Origin: Salinicoccus hispanicus
Lineage (GTDB): Bacteria > Bacillota > Bacilli > Staphylococcales > Salinicoccaceae
Assembly: GCF_009831115.1 (NCBI RefSeq)
Contig: NZ_WUUK01000005.1
Span: 214,520 to 278,519 of the forward strand
Direction of reading: 5' to 3'
DNA: 64,000 nt
The translations under genes were made by a program, and so were the position numbers. Position 1 is the stretch's first letter. Each line of letters opens with the position of its first letter. Below are positions 53,421 to 62,688 of the stretch, in pieces. A model generated the notes under the pieces. It saw only the letters and a program-made list of their open reading frames with translations, ran no database searches and was not told the origin of the DNA.

Positions 53421-54521
53421 TTACTTATTATGCTTTGGTTTTCTCATTATAAATAGCAGTATTATACCTGAAATGAAGAGTACTGTGCCGTAGATAAAAG
53501 TGTAGTTCGTCTCCCCTGTATCCGGAAGGATTTCTCGCGATGTTGAAGTAGAAACGGCTTCTTCATTCTTGATCTTTTCTTCAATTTCATAAATATCCGC
53601 TTCGTCCACTTCCGATTCTTCCATGATTCTCGCTGACAACAAGCGATTGACCCGTTTATCCAGAAGTCCAAGCTCTGCTTCCGATGCTCCAGGCTGAAGA
53701 GTTATGCCTTCCAGTATATTGCCATAATCGTATCGGAAATATCTTTTCTTTTCAGTAGCCTGCGCTTCGGAAGGTCCTGGGCCTGCGTAGTCATTCTCCA
53801 CTTCCGGATACGGTGCGAAACCACTGCCATCCGTTTCAGAACCTGATGCTGGTACTTCTGATGAAGGTTCCACCGGTTCCACGACCGGTTCTTCTGCTAC
53901 AGTTCCTTCATCCTCCTGTACAGGCACTTCGCTTGTCGGAGGCTGATTGGTCTCTTCAATTGTTTCTTCAACGGTCTCCTCAGAAGCCGGTGTCTCTTCC
54001 ACCGGCTCTGATGTCGGAATTTCCCCAGTCTCCGGTTCAGTCGTCGGTGCTTCCTCCGTTACCGGTTCACCCGTCACTTCTTCGGTTGGTTCCGGTACTG
54101 TATTATAACCCTCATCCGTTTCAAGAGGAGGAGTTCCAGGCTGTTCTGAAGACAGTTCGGCAGATGTACCACTCTCCTGGCTTTCATCATTCTGTCCATG
54201 AGCTTCCATTGCCGCCTCACGGGCTTCGGTTTCATCTGAATCGTCCGGAGTGGCACTGACAAGCACGTCTTCCGGTGCTGCTTCGGTGGATGGCTCCTCT
54301 GATGATTCAGCAGTATTTTCGTCTGTAGACGGTGCTTCTACGCTTTCTGATGATGCTTCCTCAGTATTTTCCACCTGGACGTCTTCATTCATAACAGCTT
54401 CTTCCGTAGTCGCCTCTGCTTCAGCTTCTTCCGCTTGGATTACTGTGTCTATATAGGATATGAATAGGGTAGATGCAATCAGCAGGGATGCGATACTACT
54501 CTTCATTATTTTATTTTTCAA
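53421..54521 (-). CDS. LPXTG cell-wall-anchored acidic surface protein
   Basis: A 366-residue surface protein. Signal peptide about 1-30 (KSSIASLLIASTLFISYI). Residues about 31-250 are a disordered, Glu/Thr/Pro/Ser-rich stretch with repeated EEP, TEE and SEP units. A short folded segment follows (KKRYFRYDYGNILEGITLQP through KIKNEEAV). The sorting signal is LPDTG, then a hydrophobic helix and RKPKHNK. Sortase A would link it to peptidoglycan. The start is TTG 54521 with GGGGGAG 5 nt upstream. The function is unknown; acidity fits a halophilic surface. Confidence 0.88.
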   Translation of the reverse strand: MKNKIMKSSIASLLIASTLFISYIDTVIQAEEAEAEATTEEAVMNEDVQVENTEEASSESVEAPSTDENTAESSEEPSTEAAPEDVLVSATPDDSDETEAREAAMEAHGQNDESQESGTSAELSSEQPGTPPLETDEGYNTVPEPTEEVTGEPVTEEAPTTEPETGEIPTSEPVEETPASEETVEETIEETNQPPTSEVPVQEDEGTVAEEPVVEPVEPSSEVPASGSETDGSGFAPYPEVENDYAGPGPSEAQATEKKRYFRYDYGNILEGITLQPGASEAELGLLDKRVNRLLSARIMEESEVDEADIYEIEEKIKNEEAVSTSTSREILPDTGETNYTFIYGTVLFISGIILLFIMRKPKHNK

Positions 54522-54571
54522 TATGACTCCCCCATCAGACTATACCATTCTAGTCGCTTTCAATAATCATC

Positions 54572-54600
54572 ATTATATTAGAATGAGCAGGGGGTATCCA
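54572..54600 (-). promoter_or_regulatory. Promoter of the LPXTG gene
   Basis: On the minus strand: TGGATA (54600-54595), 17-bp spacer, TATAAT (54577-54572). Confidence 0.5.
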
Positions 54601-54710
54601 CCTAATATCCGAGTTGTTACATAACCTTAATACTGGTGCCTTATTACGATGGAATATTTCAGTAATGTTTCAATAAAGTAACTTTGTATCAGAAATGTTT
54701 ATATGAACTA

Positions 54711-54739
54711 AAAAAACTCCTTTCAGTGTGAAAGGAGTT
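54711..54739 (-). terminator. Terminator of the RpiR regulator gene
   Basis: AACTCCTTTCA / TGAAAGGAGTT, 11 bp, loop GTG, followed on the minus strand by TTTTT. It includes the first base of the stop codon region. Confidence 0.85.
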
Positions 54740-55575
54740 CAATGGGTGACATCATATGTTTTGATGATGGTCTCATACGCCGAGGACCCAAGTTCCCGGC
54801 AAATATAGAAGAACAGGACATCACAGATGACGAGCTGGGCGATACGGCTTGTCATGTTCATATACTGGATGTTTGTTTCTTCCTCGGTGATTTCTATTGC
54901 GATGTCGGCATTGCGCTTTGCTATGGAAGCATGGTTCTGGGTCAGTATGATGGTCTTGACACCCAATTTTTTGGCAAGCTTCACAACCTCGACCACTTCC
55001 TTTGTCTTGCCGGACAGGGTGATGAGGAACAGGACATCATTTTTTGTGGCATTTGACAGCCGGGTCATGCAGAGGTACTTGTCTGAAGTAAAGAACGCAT
55101 TGATATTGACTCTATGTAGCTTCTGTTCCAGTTCATTTCCGATATTGGCGGAATCTCCGAGACCGAATATGAAAGTATTGTCGGATTTGGCGAAAAGCTG
55201 GGCCGCTTTTTTCATGGTGTCACGATCGACAATCTTTTCTGTGTTGTAGAGCGCCTGTATCGTATTCTTGAATACTTTATCGAAAATATCCTTATGGGTG
55301 TCATGCTCGAGATCAATGACCCTTGATATATTTTCCTTTTCCAGTGTATGGAGCTCCTTGGCAAGTTCGACTTTCAGTTCTTTGATGCCAGCAAGGCCAA
55401 TCCTTTTGGAAAATCTGACGATGGCTGCATCGCTTGTATCACTGTTTCTTGCGATATCCTTGACGGGCATGTTGATGACTTTGGCAGGATTGTCCAACAT
55501 GAAATCTGCAATCCGCTGCTCTACAGGTGTCATATATTCGTAACGTTTGCGAATCTGACTCAGTACCGAAAACAT
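54739..55575 (-). CDS. MurR/RpiR-family transcriptional regulator
   Basis: A 278-residue regulator. The N-terminal HTH_6 domain (YEYMTPVEQRIADFMLDNP, DIARNSDTSDAAIVRFSKRIG) binds DNA. The C-terminal SIS domain (IFGLGDSANIGNELEQKL, LFLITLSGKTKEVVEV) binds a phosphosugar. ATG 55575 is preceded by GAGGAG and AAGG. It lies 112 nt downstream of a GH32-family gene on the same strand, which is its most likely target or partner. Confidence 0.9.
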   Translation of the reverse strand: MFSVLSQIRKRYEYMTPVEQRIADFMLDNPAKVINMPVKDIARNSDTSDAAIVRFSKRIGLAGIKELKVELAKELHTLEKENISRVIDLEHDTHKDIFDKVFKNTIQALYNTEKIVDRDTMKKAAQLFAKSDNTFIFGLGDSANIGNELEQKLHRVNINAFFTSDKYLCMTRLSNATKNDVLFLITLSGKTKEVVEVVKLAKKLGVKTIILTQNHASIAKRNADIAIEITEEETNIQYMNMTSRIAQLVICDVLFFYICRELGSSAYETIIKTYDVTH

Positions 55576-55687
55576 ATCCTTTTCTCCTCTCACCCTTACT
55601 GTATGTATATTTATAATAACAGAATACTCAATCGATTATAAGCAGAATTGAAACAATATTGTGTGCAAATTCCGAAACCCGGTTCCC

Positions 55688-57157
55688 TCATTGCTCTTGA
55701 ATGGTTGGTTCGGATGCCAGAGACTTCAGTTCGTACTTGGACATTCTGACATGACAATTGCCCATTTCAGTAGACAGTTCCACGCCCTCGGCTTTCTCTG
55801 AAGGGAAGATGCGTGCTGTCATGACAGCTGCCCCATCATTGATGAATATCTCTATGCTTGAAACATCAACGAATATCTGAAGTTTGAAAAGCGGTGCATC
55901 GAGCTTCGCTGTCCTAACAGTCCCATCGACATTTTCGGGCATTTCACCGCTGAAAGTCGTATCAAGAGCAAGTGTATGTGCTCCTGAATCGTAGATCAGA
56001 CTGGTCTGTTCCCGTCTGCTTACTCTCAGATTAATGTATAACTGTGTAGCAGTATTTTCAAGAATATCCATTGTAAGCTCATAGCTGTCACCGTAGAAGT
56101 CTTTCATCTTCTTCGGGCGATGATCAAAATATCCTTCTGCTGTCATTTCAGCTGTTCTCAGAGCTGCCAGTGCGGCTGCCGGCCTCTGCTTCAGCACACC
56201 ATTTTCAATGGACAGTGTCCGGGGCAGCGTCAGGCAGTGGGACCATGCTCCATCTGTTGGATAGACCGTCTCCTTCATCCCCATCCATCCTATGATGTAA
56301 CGGTTGCCGGAAGCATCCTGCGTCGTCTCCGGCGCATAGAAATCAAAGCCTTGATCCAGTTCATGGAAGTCCCCATGCTTCATGGTCATCTTGTCCATAT
56401 CCGTTCTGCCGAGAACATATCCAGACTGATAGATATTCCAGTAGCTGTGCTGATACTTGTCGAGTCCCTGTGGACAGAACATGAGGATATGGAATCCATC
56501 CAGTTCAAACAGTTCGGGTGATTCCCACATGAAACCGAACTGGTCGAGCTCTGTCTTGAGCTCGCCTATGTAATCAAATGCTTCAGGTTTCGTGCCGGTA
56601 AAGCAGAGCACACGCCCGAAGTCATTCTTAGTAGCTGCTCCCATTATCATACAATATCTGCCATTTTCTTTCCACACTTTTGGATCTTTCACAATCGGAG
56701 CATAACCTTCTGGTGCACCTTTTATGATGGATGCTGTATGGAGTGGGCGGAGCCCTCCCGCTTCTTCTCTGAATGCCGTATGATGCTGGAGTGAGGTATC
56801 CCCATCCATTATCGTGCGATATACATGCATATCATTCATTACAGAAGCGGAGCCTGAATCGGCTCCGTCCGGTAATGCATCCACTATTCCAAGATTATGA
56901 TATACAGCAAGATCGTCCGATACTACATGATACAGATACTTTCTGCCCTGCGTGTAGAAAGGCGCCCACTGATATAGAATATGGTACTTGCCTTCATAGT
57001 ATACAAAGCCGTCCAATGCATTCATGCTGCCCGCAGGCGGCTGGATATGATATTTCTGCCGCCACGGATTCTCCTGTGCCTTCTCAATCTGACCAGTCCA
57101 ATTTTCACTGCTGCCATCAAGCGCCAGAGACGCTCTGGCATCCGGATTGAATTTCAT
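55688..57157 (-). CDS. GH32-family (sucrose-6-phosphate hydrolase-like) protein with altered catalytic motif
   Basis: A 489-residue protein with the GH32 five-blade propeller and C-terminal beta-sandwich. HIQPPAGSMNALDGFVYYEG aligns with the HIQPxxGxxNDPNGF block, but the nucleophile Asp is replaced: NALDG instead of NDPNG. The RDP motif is KDP (VKDPKVW) and the EC motif is ESP (WESPELFEL), whose Glu is the acid/base. It may be inactive, have changed chemistry, or use the Asp two residues on. It has no signal peptide. Its AGGGGG site overlaps the tatC stop, so it is in the tat transcript. Confidence 0.85.
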   Translation of the reverse strand: MKFNPDARASLALDGSSENWTGQIEKAQENPWRQKYHIQPPAGSMNALDGFVYYEGKYHILYQWAPFYTQGRKYLYHVVSDDLAVYHNLGIVDALPDGADSGSASVMNDMHVYRTIMDGDTSLQHHTAFREEAGGLRPLHTASIIKGAPEGYAPIVKDPKVWKENGRYCMIMGAATKNDFGRVLCFTGTKPEAFDYIGELKTELDQFGFMWESPELFELDGFHILMFCPQGLDKYQHSYWNIYQSGYVLGRTDMDKMTMKHGDFHELDQGFDFYAPETTQDASGNRYIIGWMGMKETVYPTDGAWSHCLTLPRTLSIENGVLKQRPAAALAALRTAEMTAEGYFDHRPKKMKDFYGDSYELTMDILENTATQLYINLRVSRREQTSLIYDSGAHTLALDTTFSGEMPENVDGTVRTAKLDAPLFKLQIFVDVSSIEIFINDGAAVMTARIFPSEKAEGVELSTEMGNCHVRMSKYELKSLASEPTIQEQ

Positions 57158-57169
57158 CTGGAATACCCC

Positions 57170-57931
57170 CTAGTCGGAATCCAATGATTCTTCTAATGCT
57201 TTCTGCTCTGCTTTCAGATGTCTGCGATAGCCAATTTTGGAAATGAAGATGCTGATTTCATACAGGATGATCATCGGCACGGTAAGCAGTATATGTGTCA
57301 TTACATCCGGTGGCGCAACGAGTGCCGCAACCACCAGCAGGATGAAATAGGCATATTTTCTGTTCTGCTTGAGGAATAGTGGTGTCAGCAGTCCGAGCTG
57401 TGTCAGGAACAGCACAAGGATCGGCATCTGGAATATGACGCCGAATGGCAGTACCGTCCTGAACAGGAAGCCGAAATACTGGTTGATTCCGATCGTGGTT
57501 TCGATGCCCATCTCCTCGGATAGTTCAAAAGTGAACTGGATGATGTAGGGTACAAGAATAAAATACCCAAAAGCCATACCGAGCAGCATGAGGACCATGA
57601 CAATCGGTATATAGCCCAAAGTCAGCTTTCTTTCGTTACTGTACAGTCCTGGGGAAACAAATGCCCAGAGCTGGTAGAGTATCGCCGGCAGCACGATGAC
57701 AAAACCGATGACAATGATGATCATCAGGTAGATTTTCAGGGGATCGGTCACCTGGAACGCGTGCATCTGGATGGTTTCCGTCCAGGGTGCATTCTGCATC
57801 TGGTAGATCAGTGGCTTGGATAGGAAAAATCCAATAACCATGGCGCCGACAAAAAAGTACATGACAATCAGCAGCCGTTTCCTCAATTCATCCAGATGTT
57901 CGGTGATCTCCCTTTTTTCCGAGTCGTTCAT
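57170..57931 (-). CDS. tatC: Sec-independent translocase subunit TatC
   Basis: A 253-residue, six-helix protein. ITEHLDELRKRLLIV is the signal-recognition N-terminus, FVSPGLYSNERK and FRTVLPFGVIFQMP the conserved loops, and ALVAPPDVMTHILLTVPMIILYE the C-terminal signature (core PPDVMTHILL). With TatA it exports folded, twin-arginine proteins. It lies 54 nt after tatA, with a terminator hairpin in between. Confidence 0.96.
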   Translation of the reverse strand: MNDSEKREITEHLDELRKRLLIVMYFFVGAMVIGFFLSKPLIYQMQNAPWTETIQMHAFQVTDPLKIYLMIIIVIGFVIVLPAILYQLWAFVSPGLYSNERKLTLGYIPIVMVLMLLGMAFGYFILVPYIIQFTFELSEEMGIETTIGINQYFGFLFRTVLPFGVIFQMPILVLFLTQLGLLTPLFLKQNRKYAYFILLVVAALVAPPDVMTHILLTVPMIILYEISIFISKIGYRRHLKAEQKALEESLDSD

Positions 57932-57950
57932 ACTTCATTTTCACCTCTTT

Positions 57951-57973
57951 AAAAAAAAGGCGGCTTCCGCCAC
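57951..57973 (-). terminator. Intra-operon terminator or attenuator between tatA and tatC
   Basis: GGCGG-AAG-CCGCC followed on the minus strand by TTTTTTTT. It lies wholly in the 54-nt gap, so it probably lowers tatC relative to tatA, the usual TatA excess. Confidence 0.7.
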
Positions 57974-57985
57974 CTCTTCAGACCT

Positions 57986-58252
57986 TTATACTTTAGTTTC
58001 TTCAACTTTTTCGACTTCGACTGTTTCGATTTTCTTTGGCTGTTTCTTCTTGTCGTCGTCTTCGTCATCATCATCGTCGTCGGTAGCGAGACCTTTGGTT
58101 GCATCTTTAAACTCTCTTAAAGTTGAACCCATCGCACGTCCGAACTGCGGCAATTTTTTAGGTCCAAATATGATCAATGCTACAACAGCAATTACGATCA
58201 TACTTGTCGGGCCTACTGCCATCAGTGTCACCGGCATTAATGTTTCGAGCAT
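57986..58252 (-). CDS. tatA: Twin-arginine translocase subunit TatA
   Basis: An 88-residue protein. One N-terminal helix, then the hallmark [21 protein letters not shown] amphipathic segment (core [12 protein letters not shown]), and a very acidic tail with D6 and D3 runs and a KKKQPKK patch. It forms the pore of the Tat system. It lies 10 nt downstream of rex. Confidence 0.95.
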   Translation of the reverse strand: MLETLMPVTLMAVGPTSMIVIAVVALIIFGPKKLPQFGRAMGSTLREFKDATKGLATDDDDDDEDDDKKKQPKKIETVEVEKVEETKV

Positions 58253-58262
58253 AGTATCCCTC

Positions 58263-58895
58263 CTAGATATGTTTCATATAAAAGAATAGTGCCTGCAATT
58301 CAACGCTCAAATCTATATTATGGACATAGATTTCATCACTTACATTCAATCTGATCGGTGTGAAGTTGAGTATGCCTTTGATGCCTGCTTCCACCAGACG
58401 CTCAGCCATATCCTGGCTGACCTCCACCGGCAGAGTGAGTATCGCAACATCTATGCTGTGTCTACTGATCAGATCCTCAAGCTCATCCGAATGATATACT
58501 GTCGTGCCATTGATGGATGTCCCGACAATCTGAGCATTACTATCAAAGGCAGCTACCACATTCATTCTATCATTTATGCTGTTGAATTTGTAGTTTAATA
58601 ATGCACTGCCCAGGTTCCCTGCACCAATGATTGCCACATTTCTCACTTCATTACCCTGGATATGTTCCATGAAGAAATTCAGCAGGCTTTTGACGTTATA
58701 GCCATAGCCTTTTCTGCCAAGTTCACCAAAATAGGAGAAGTCCCTCCTGATTGTGGCTGAATCGATATCCAGTGCTTCACTGATCTCCCTTGAGGAAACT
58801 CTGTCAACACTTGTCTTCTCGGCATTCTTGAAAAATCTATAGTATAAAGGGAGACGTTTCATTGTTGCGTTTGGGATTTTCTTTTTACTGTTCAA
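58263..58895 (-). CDS. rex: Redox-sensing transcriptional repressor Rex
   Basis: A 210-residue NAD(H)-responsive repressor. The N-terminal winged helix is [16 protein letters not shown], then [26 protein letters not shown]. The Rossmann fold begins [15 protein letters not shown], and [10 protein letters not shown] and [13 protein letters not shown] close the domain-swapped helix. Start TTG 58895 gives [11 protein letters not shown], the standard Rex N-terminus, with AAAGGTGTGG upstream; the frame is open 58 codons earlier without support. High NADH releases it from fermentation and anaerobic genes. Confidence 0.96.
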   Translation of the reverse strand: MNSKKKIPNATMKRLPLYYRFFKNAEKTSVDRVSSREISEALDIDSATIRRDFSYFGELGRKGYGYNVKSLLNFFMEHIQGNEVRNVAIIGAGNLGSALLNYKFNSINDRMNVVAAFDSNAQIVGTSINGTTVYHSDELEDLISRHSIDVAILTLPVEVSQDMAERLVEAGIKGILNFTPIRLNVSDEIYVHNIDLSVELQALFFYMKHI

Positions 58896-59032
58896 ATGTC
58901 CCACACCTTTTCTATTGCACTCTGTCGGTATATTATAGCATATCTCTATTTTCGTCGTGTAGTCATTGTCACTTAATTTCATCGTTTTTTTGACTTGTTT
59001 GTTGTAAAATTGAATGAAGTGGGGGAATTCAT

Positions 59033-60946
59033 ATGATAGTAATGCAATTAGGAAATGTAGGAAAATCATTCGGTACAGACCGGATTTTTACAAATATAAA
59101 TCTTGAAATCAAAAAAGGAGAAACCGTCGGCATCGTCGGCAAGAACGGTGCTGGCAAGACGACACTGATGAAGATGATGGCTGGTGAGCTCAGTGTCGAA
59201 GATGGCAGAATTACGACCCCGAAAGGCATCTCCATCGGATATCTCACCCAGCAGATGACACTTGAATCCACGCAGACTGTGCGGGATGAAATGATGCGGC
59301 CTTTTGCCGAACTGCTGCGCACCCAGGAAGAAATGAATGCTACGACCGCCTGGCTTGCAGAACATGACTACCAGGACCTGTCATATGACGAACAGCTGGA
59401 GAAATACGATCGTCTGCAGAATACTTTTGAATCAAGCGGCGGCTATACCATCGATGCCCAGATCAAAACTGTACTCACCGGGCTCAATTTTTCAAACAGC
59501 GACCTTGAACGCAATGTCGATGCTTTCTCAGGCGGCCAGAAAACACGGCTTGCACTCGGACAGATGCTTCTGTCGAAACCTGATCTGCTGCTGCTTGATG
59601 AGCCGACCAACCACCTCGATATGAGTACGGTGGCATGGCTTGAACAGTATCTGAACAGTTTCACAGGGGCAATCGCAATCATCAGCCACGACCGCTACTT
59701 TCTGGATCGGACCGTGGATAAGATCTTTGAAGTGGAGATGCACCGTGGAACACTCTACCACTCCAACTATACGAAGTATGTAAAGGAAAAGGAAAAGAAC
59801 TTCAGCCTTCAGGTGAAAGCATATGAACATCAGCAGAAAGAGATCAAACAGCTTGAAACATTCGTTGAAAAAAATATAGCGAGAGCCTCGACAAGCAATA
59901 TGGCAAAAAGCAGACGCAAGAAGCTTGAGCAGATGGATCGCATGGACACACCGATGATCGATCGGAAAAGTGCACGGTTCTCCTTTGATATAACAAGAGA
60001 AAGCGGAAATGACGTGCTGAGAATCAAATCGCTCGCCATCGGATACGAGGAGACGCTGAACAGTGGCATCGATCTGAATGTCGACAAGGGTGACCGGCTC
60101 GCCATCATCGGCCCGAACGGTATCGGTAAATCCACTCTTGTAAAGACCATTGCCAAGCAACTGCCGAGACATGAGGGAGAAATCATCTACGGTACAAATG
60201 TCTCCATCGGCTACTATGATCAGAAGCAGGCGGAATTCACTTCCAATAGAAATGTATTGGAAGAGCTGTGGCATGAGTATCCTGAAATGAATGAAAGCGA
60301 CGTCCGCAAAGTGCTCGGCCGTTTCCTGTTCACCCAGGAGGAAGTGCTGAAAAGTGTCAATGATCTGAGCGGTGGCGAAAAAGCACGTATACAGCTTGCC
60401 AGACTGATGCTCGAAAAGAATAATCTGCTCATACTGGATGAGCCGACCAACCACTTGGATATCGATAGTAAGGAAGTACTTGAAGAAGCACTGCAGAATT
60501 TCCCAGGAACCATCCTGTTTGTTTCGCACGACCGTTATTTCATCGACCGCATCGCTACCAAGATTGTTGAAATGGATCAGCAGCATGTAAAGGTCTATAA
60601 CGGCGACTACAGCTACTACCGTCATAAGAAGGACGAACAGGCCTCCCTCACCATCCAGACCGAAAACAGCCAGGCAGGTGGGCAGAACGGTTCAGATTAC
60701 CATCAGCAGAAGCAGAAGCGCAATGAAATGCAGAAATTGAAGCGTAGTGCTGCCAGAGTTGAAGAAATGATCCTTGAACTGGAAGAAGAAATTTCAACGA
60801 TTGAAGAAAAACTTGCTGAACCTGAAGTTTATGGGGATTATGAAAAAGCCGCCGAATACGATCAGCAGCTGAATGATCGGAAAGAAGCATTGGAGCAGCA
60901 GATGCTGGAATGGGAAGCGCTCGAAGAACAGATTGAAGAAGTATAG
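59033..60946 (+). CDS. ABC-F family ATPase (YdiF/Uup type)
   Basis: A 637-residue soluble protein of two ABC domains. Walker A: GKNGAGKTT and GPNGIGKST. Signature motifs: AFSGGQKTRLALG and DLSGGEKARIQLA. Both have LLLDEPTNHLD or LILDEPTNHLD. The linker (about 240-320) and the C-terminal coiled-coil tail (about 560-637) are typical of YdiF-like translation factors, not exporters. ATG 59033 has GGGGG 8 nt upstream. The rex neighbour and the tsaD operon beyond match the staphylococcal and bacillar order. Confidence 0.94.
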   Translation: MIVMQLGNVGKSFGTDRIFTNINLEIKKGETVGIVGKNGAGKTTLMKMMAGELSVEDGRITTPKGISIGYLTQQMTLESTQTVRDEMMRPFAELLRTQEEMNATTAWLAEHDYQDLSYDEQLEKYDRLQNTFESSGGYTIDAQIKTVLTGLNFSNSDLERNVDAFSGGQKTRLALGQMLLSKPDLLLLDEPTNHLDMSTVAWLEQYLNSFTGAIAIISHDRYFLDRTVDKIFEVEMHRGTLYHSNYTKYVKEKEKNFSLQVKAYEHQQKEIKQLETFVEKNIARASTSNMAKSRRKKLEQMDRMDTPMIDRKSARFSFDITRESGNDVLRIKSLAIGYEETLNSGIDLNVDKGDRLAIIGPNGIGKSTLVKTIAKQLPRHEGEIIYGTNVSIGYYDQKQAEFTSNRNVLEELWHEYPEMNESDVRKVLGRFLFTQEEVLKSVNDLSGGEKARIQLARLMLEKNNLLILDEPTNHLDIDSKEVLEEALQNFPGTILFVSHDRYFIDRIATKIVEMDQQHVKVYNGDYSYYRHKKDEQASLTIQTENSQAGGQNGSDYHQQKQKRNEMQKLKRSAARVEEMILELEEEISTIEEKLAEPEVYGDYEKAAEYDQQLNDRKEALEQQMLEWEALEEQIEEV

Positions 60947-61002
60947 GATAGGAACGTACATTCTTTTTTAAAGATTTGAACGGTCAGGTAAGACATACAG
61001 CT

Positions 61003-61151
61003 TTATACACATTAAGAAGTGCCTTGTATCGGGCATCTCTGCACTTTATCCACAAAGCCAACAGTTTATACACATCTTTATCCACACTTATATCCCCAGC
61101 ATCCACGCCTTTTGACAAGCTTATAACAATATTACTAACAAGTTATCCACA
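61003..61151 (+). promoter_or_regulatory. Cluster of five DnaA boxes
   Basis: Five exact TTATNCACA boxes, all on the plus strand: TTATACACA at 61003 and 61066, TTATCCACA at 61046, 61078 and 61143. They lie in the 271-bp gap between the ABC-F gene and tsaD (convergent genes), so promoter control is unlikely. There is no dnaA or dnaN here, so this is not the standard oriC. Confidence 0.85.
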
Positions 61152-61186
61152 GCCAATAACGAAACAAATGTTCTACATTCGAAGAT

Positions 61187-61220
61187 AAAGGCAGTCCACA
61201 ATTTTGGGACTGCCTTTTTA
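61187..61220. terminator. Terminator of the tsa operon
   Basis: AAAGGCAGTCC (61187-61197) / GGACTGCCTTT (61207-61217), T run on the plus strand and correctly placed to end both convergent units. Confidence 0.82.
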
Positions 61221-62240
61221 TATGCTGTATTCTTCTATATCGATGTAGTTTCTGCCATTCAGATCCAGATCGCCGAATGCTTTATTGTTATAAAGATGAT
61301 ATGCTGCGGCGCCGATCATTGCTGCATTATCGGTACAGTATTTCAGAGCAGGGATACTTAATTTTATATCCTGCTCCTGGCAAAGTATTTCAAATTGCGC
61401 TCGGAGCCCGCTATTTGCTGCTACACCACCAGCAATAATCAAGTTCTCAACTTCATAATCCGCTACCGCCTGTATTGTTTTTTTCGTCAATACATCAATG
61501 ACGCTCTCCTGGAAGCTTCTTGCTACATCCGCAGACTTCACTTCAAGGCCTTTCTGCCTGTGATTATGCAGTGTATTGATGACCGAAGACTTCAGGCCAC
61601 TGAAGCTGAAATCATAACTGCCCGGCTCAAGGTAGGGTCTCGGAAAGTTGAAACTATCTTCGCCTTCCTTGCTGAGACGATCGATATGGGGGCCACCCGG
61701 ATACGGCAGTCCGATGACTCTGGCTACCTTGTCGTATGCTTCGCCAACTGCATCATCTCTTGTTTCTCCAATGACTTCAAAGGACATATGATCTTTCATG
61801 TAGATCAGTTCCGTATGACCTCCGGAGACGATGAGGGAGACGAGTGGAAACTGGAGATCCTCCTCGAGCTGGTTGGCATATATGTGACCTGCAATATGAT
61901 GTACAGGAATCAGCGGCAATTCATGTGCAAAGCTGAATGCCTTGGCTGCATTGATGCCGACCAGCAGTGCACCAATCAGGCCGGGACCTTCAGTCACCGC
62001 CACAGCGGATAGATCTGGAGGCGAAAGACCTGCCGTCTGGAGTGCTTCTTCAATTACTAGTGTTATCGTTTCAACATGATGTCTCGAAGCCACTTCCGGC
62101 ACTACTCCGCCGAAACGTTTATGACTCTCAATCTGACTGACGACAACATTGGATAGAATTTCATTACCGTTTCTAATAATACTGCATGCTGTTTCATCAC
62201 AACTCGTCTCGATACTCAGTATAATGACATCTTCATTCAT
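61218..62240 (-). CDS. tsaD: tRNA N6-adenosine threonylcarbamoyltransferase
   Basis: A 340-residue Kae1/Gcp protein, the catalytic subunit of t6A37 synthesis on ANN-decoding tRNAs. [14 protein letters not shown] is the ASKHA phosphate motif, [11 protein letters not shown] and [11 protein letters not shown] hold the iron-ligand His residues, [13 protein letters not shown] follows, and [15 protein letters not shown] ends the fold. It overlaps rimI by 8 nt at the end of a tightly packed operon. Confidence 0.97.
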   Translation of the reverse strand: MNEDVIILSIETSCDETACSIIRNGNEILSNVVVSQIESHKRFGGVVPEVASRHHVETITLVIEEALQTAGLSPPDLSAVAVTEGPGLIGALLVGINAAKAFSFAHELPLIPVHHIAGHIYANQLEEDLQFPLVSLIVSGGHTELIYMKDHMSFEVIGETRDDAVGEAYDKVARVIGLPYPGGPHIDRLSKEGEDSFNFPRPYLEPGSYDFSFSGLKSSVINTLHNHRQKGLEVKSADVARSFQESVIDVLTKKTIQAVADYEVENLIIAGGVAANSGLRAQFEILCQEQDIKLSIPALKYCTDNAAMIGAAAYHLYNNKAFGDLDLNGRNYIDIEEYSI

Positions 62241-62688
62241 TCAGCTTCACCCACATGACATGTGCATCCTTTCCGGGTCCATAGTAATCTTTACGGATTC
62301 CTCCATAAAGGAATCCTTCTTTTTCATAAAGCTTCATCGCCTTTTCGTTATCTACACTTACTTCCAGCGACAGTATATCAGCAGATTTTTCTGCATACGA
62401 CTTGGCGTGCTGCATAAGCTGGCGGCCATAGCCCTGGCCCTGCTCCCTGCTACTGACGGCAATGGTTGTAATCTGACTCTGGTCGATGACCAGCCACATG
62501 CCGCAATAGCCGACAATGCTGTCTTCTTTTTCGATGACGAAGTAGTATGAGAACTGGTTGGCAGTCAGTTCCCTCAGGAATGATTCTATATTCCAGGAAG
62601 TCTGAGGAAAAGAAGCACACTCGATTTCATATACTGCTTCCAGGTCATCAATCGTCATTTCTCTTATTGTTGCGTGCGCTCCATCCAA
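62233..62688 (-). CDS. rimI: Ribosomal protein bS18-alanine N-acetyltransferase
   Basis: A 151-residue GNAT protein. [20 protein letters not shown] opens the domain (core [13 protein letters not shown]), [20 protein letters not shown] is the acetyl-CoA site, and [19 protein letters not shown] is the RimI motif. It overlaps tsaB by 25 nt and tsaD by 8 nt, the usual operon arrangement. Confidence 0.94.
   Translation of the reverse strand: MDGAHATIREMTIDDLEAVYEIECASFPQTSWNIESFLRELTANQFSYYFVIEKEDSIVGYCGMWLVIDQSQITTIAVSSREQGQGYGRQLMQHAKSYAEKSADILSLEVSVDNEKAMKLYEKEGFLYGGIRKDYYGPGKDAHVMWVKLNE

Noticed and set aside
59528..60625. 365-codon minus-strand ORF
   Set aside because: Antisense to the ABC-F ATPase, whose Walker and signature motifs are intact.
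61003..61151. Chromosomal origin oriC
   Set aside because: No dnaA, dnaN or rpmH neighbours and no clear AT-rich unwinding tract; a secondary DnaA-box cluster fits better.
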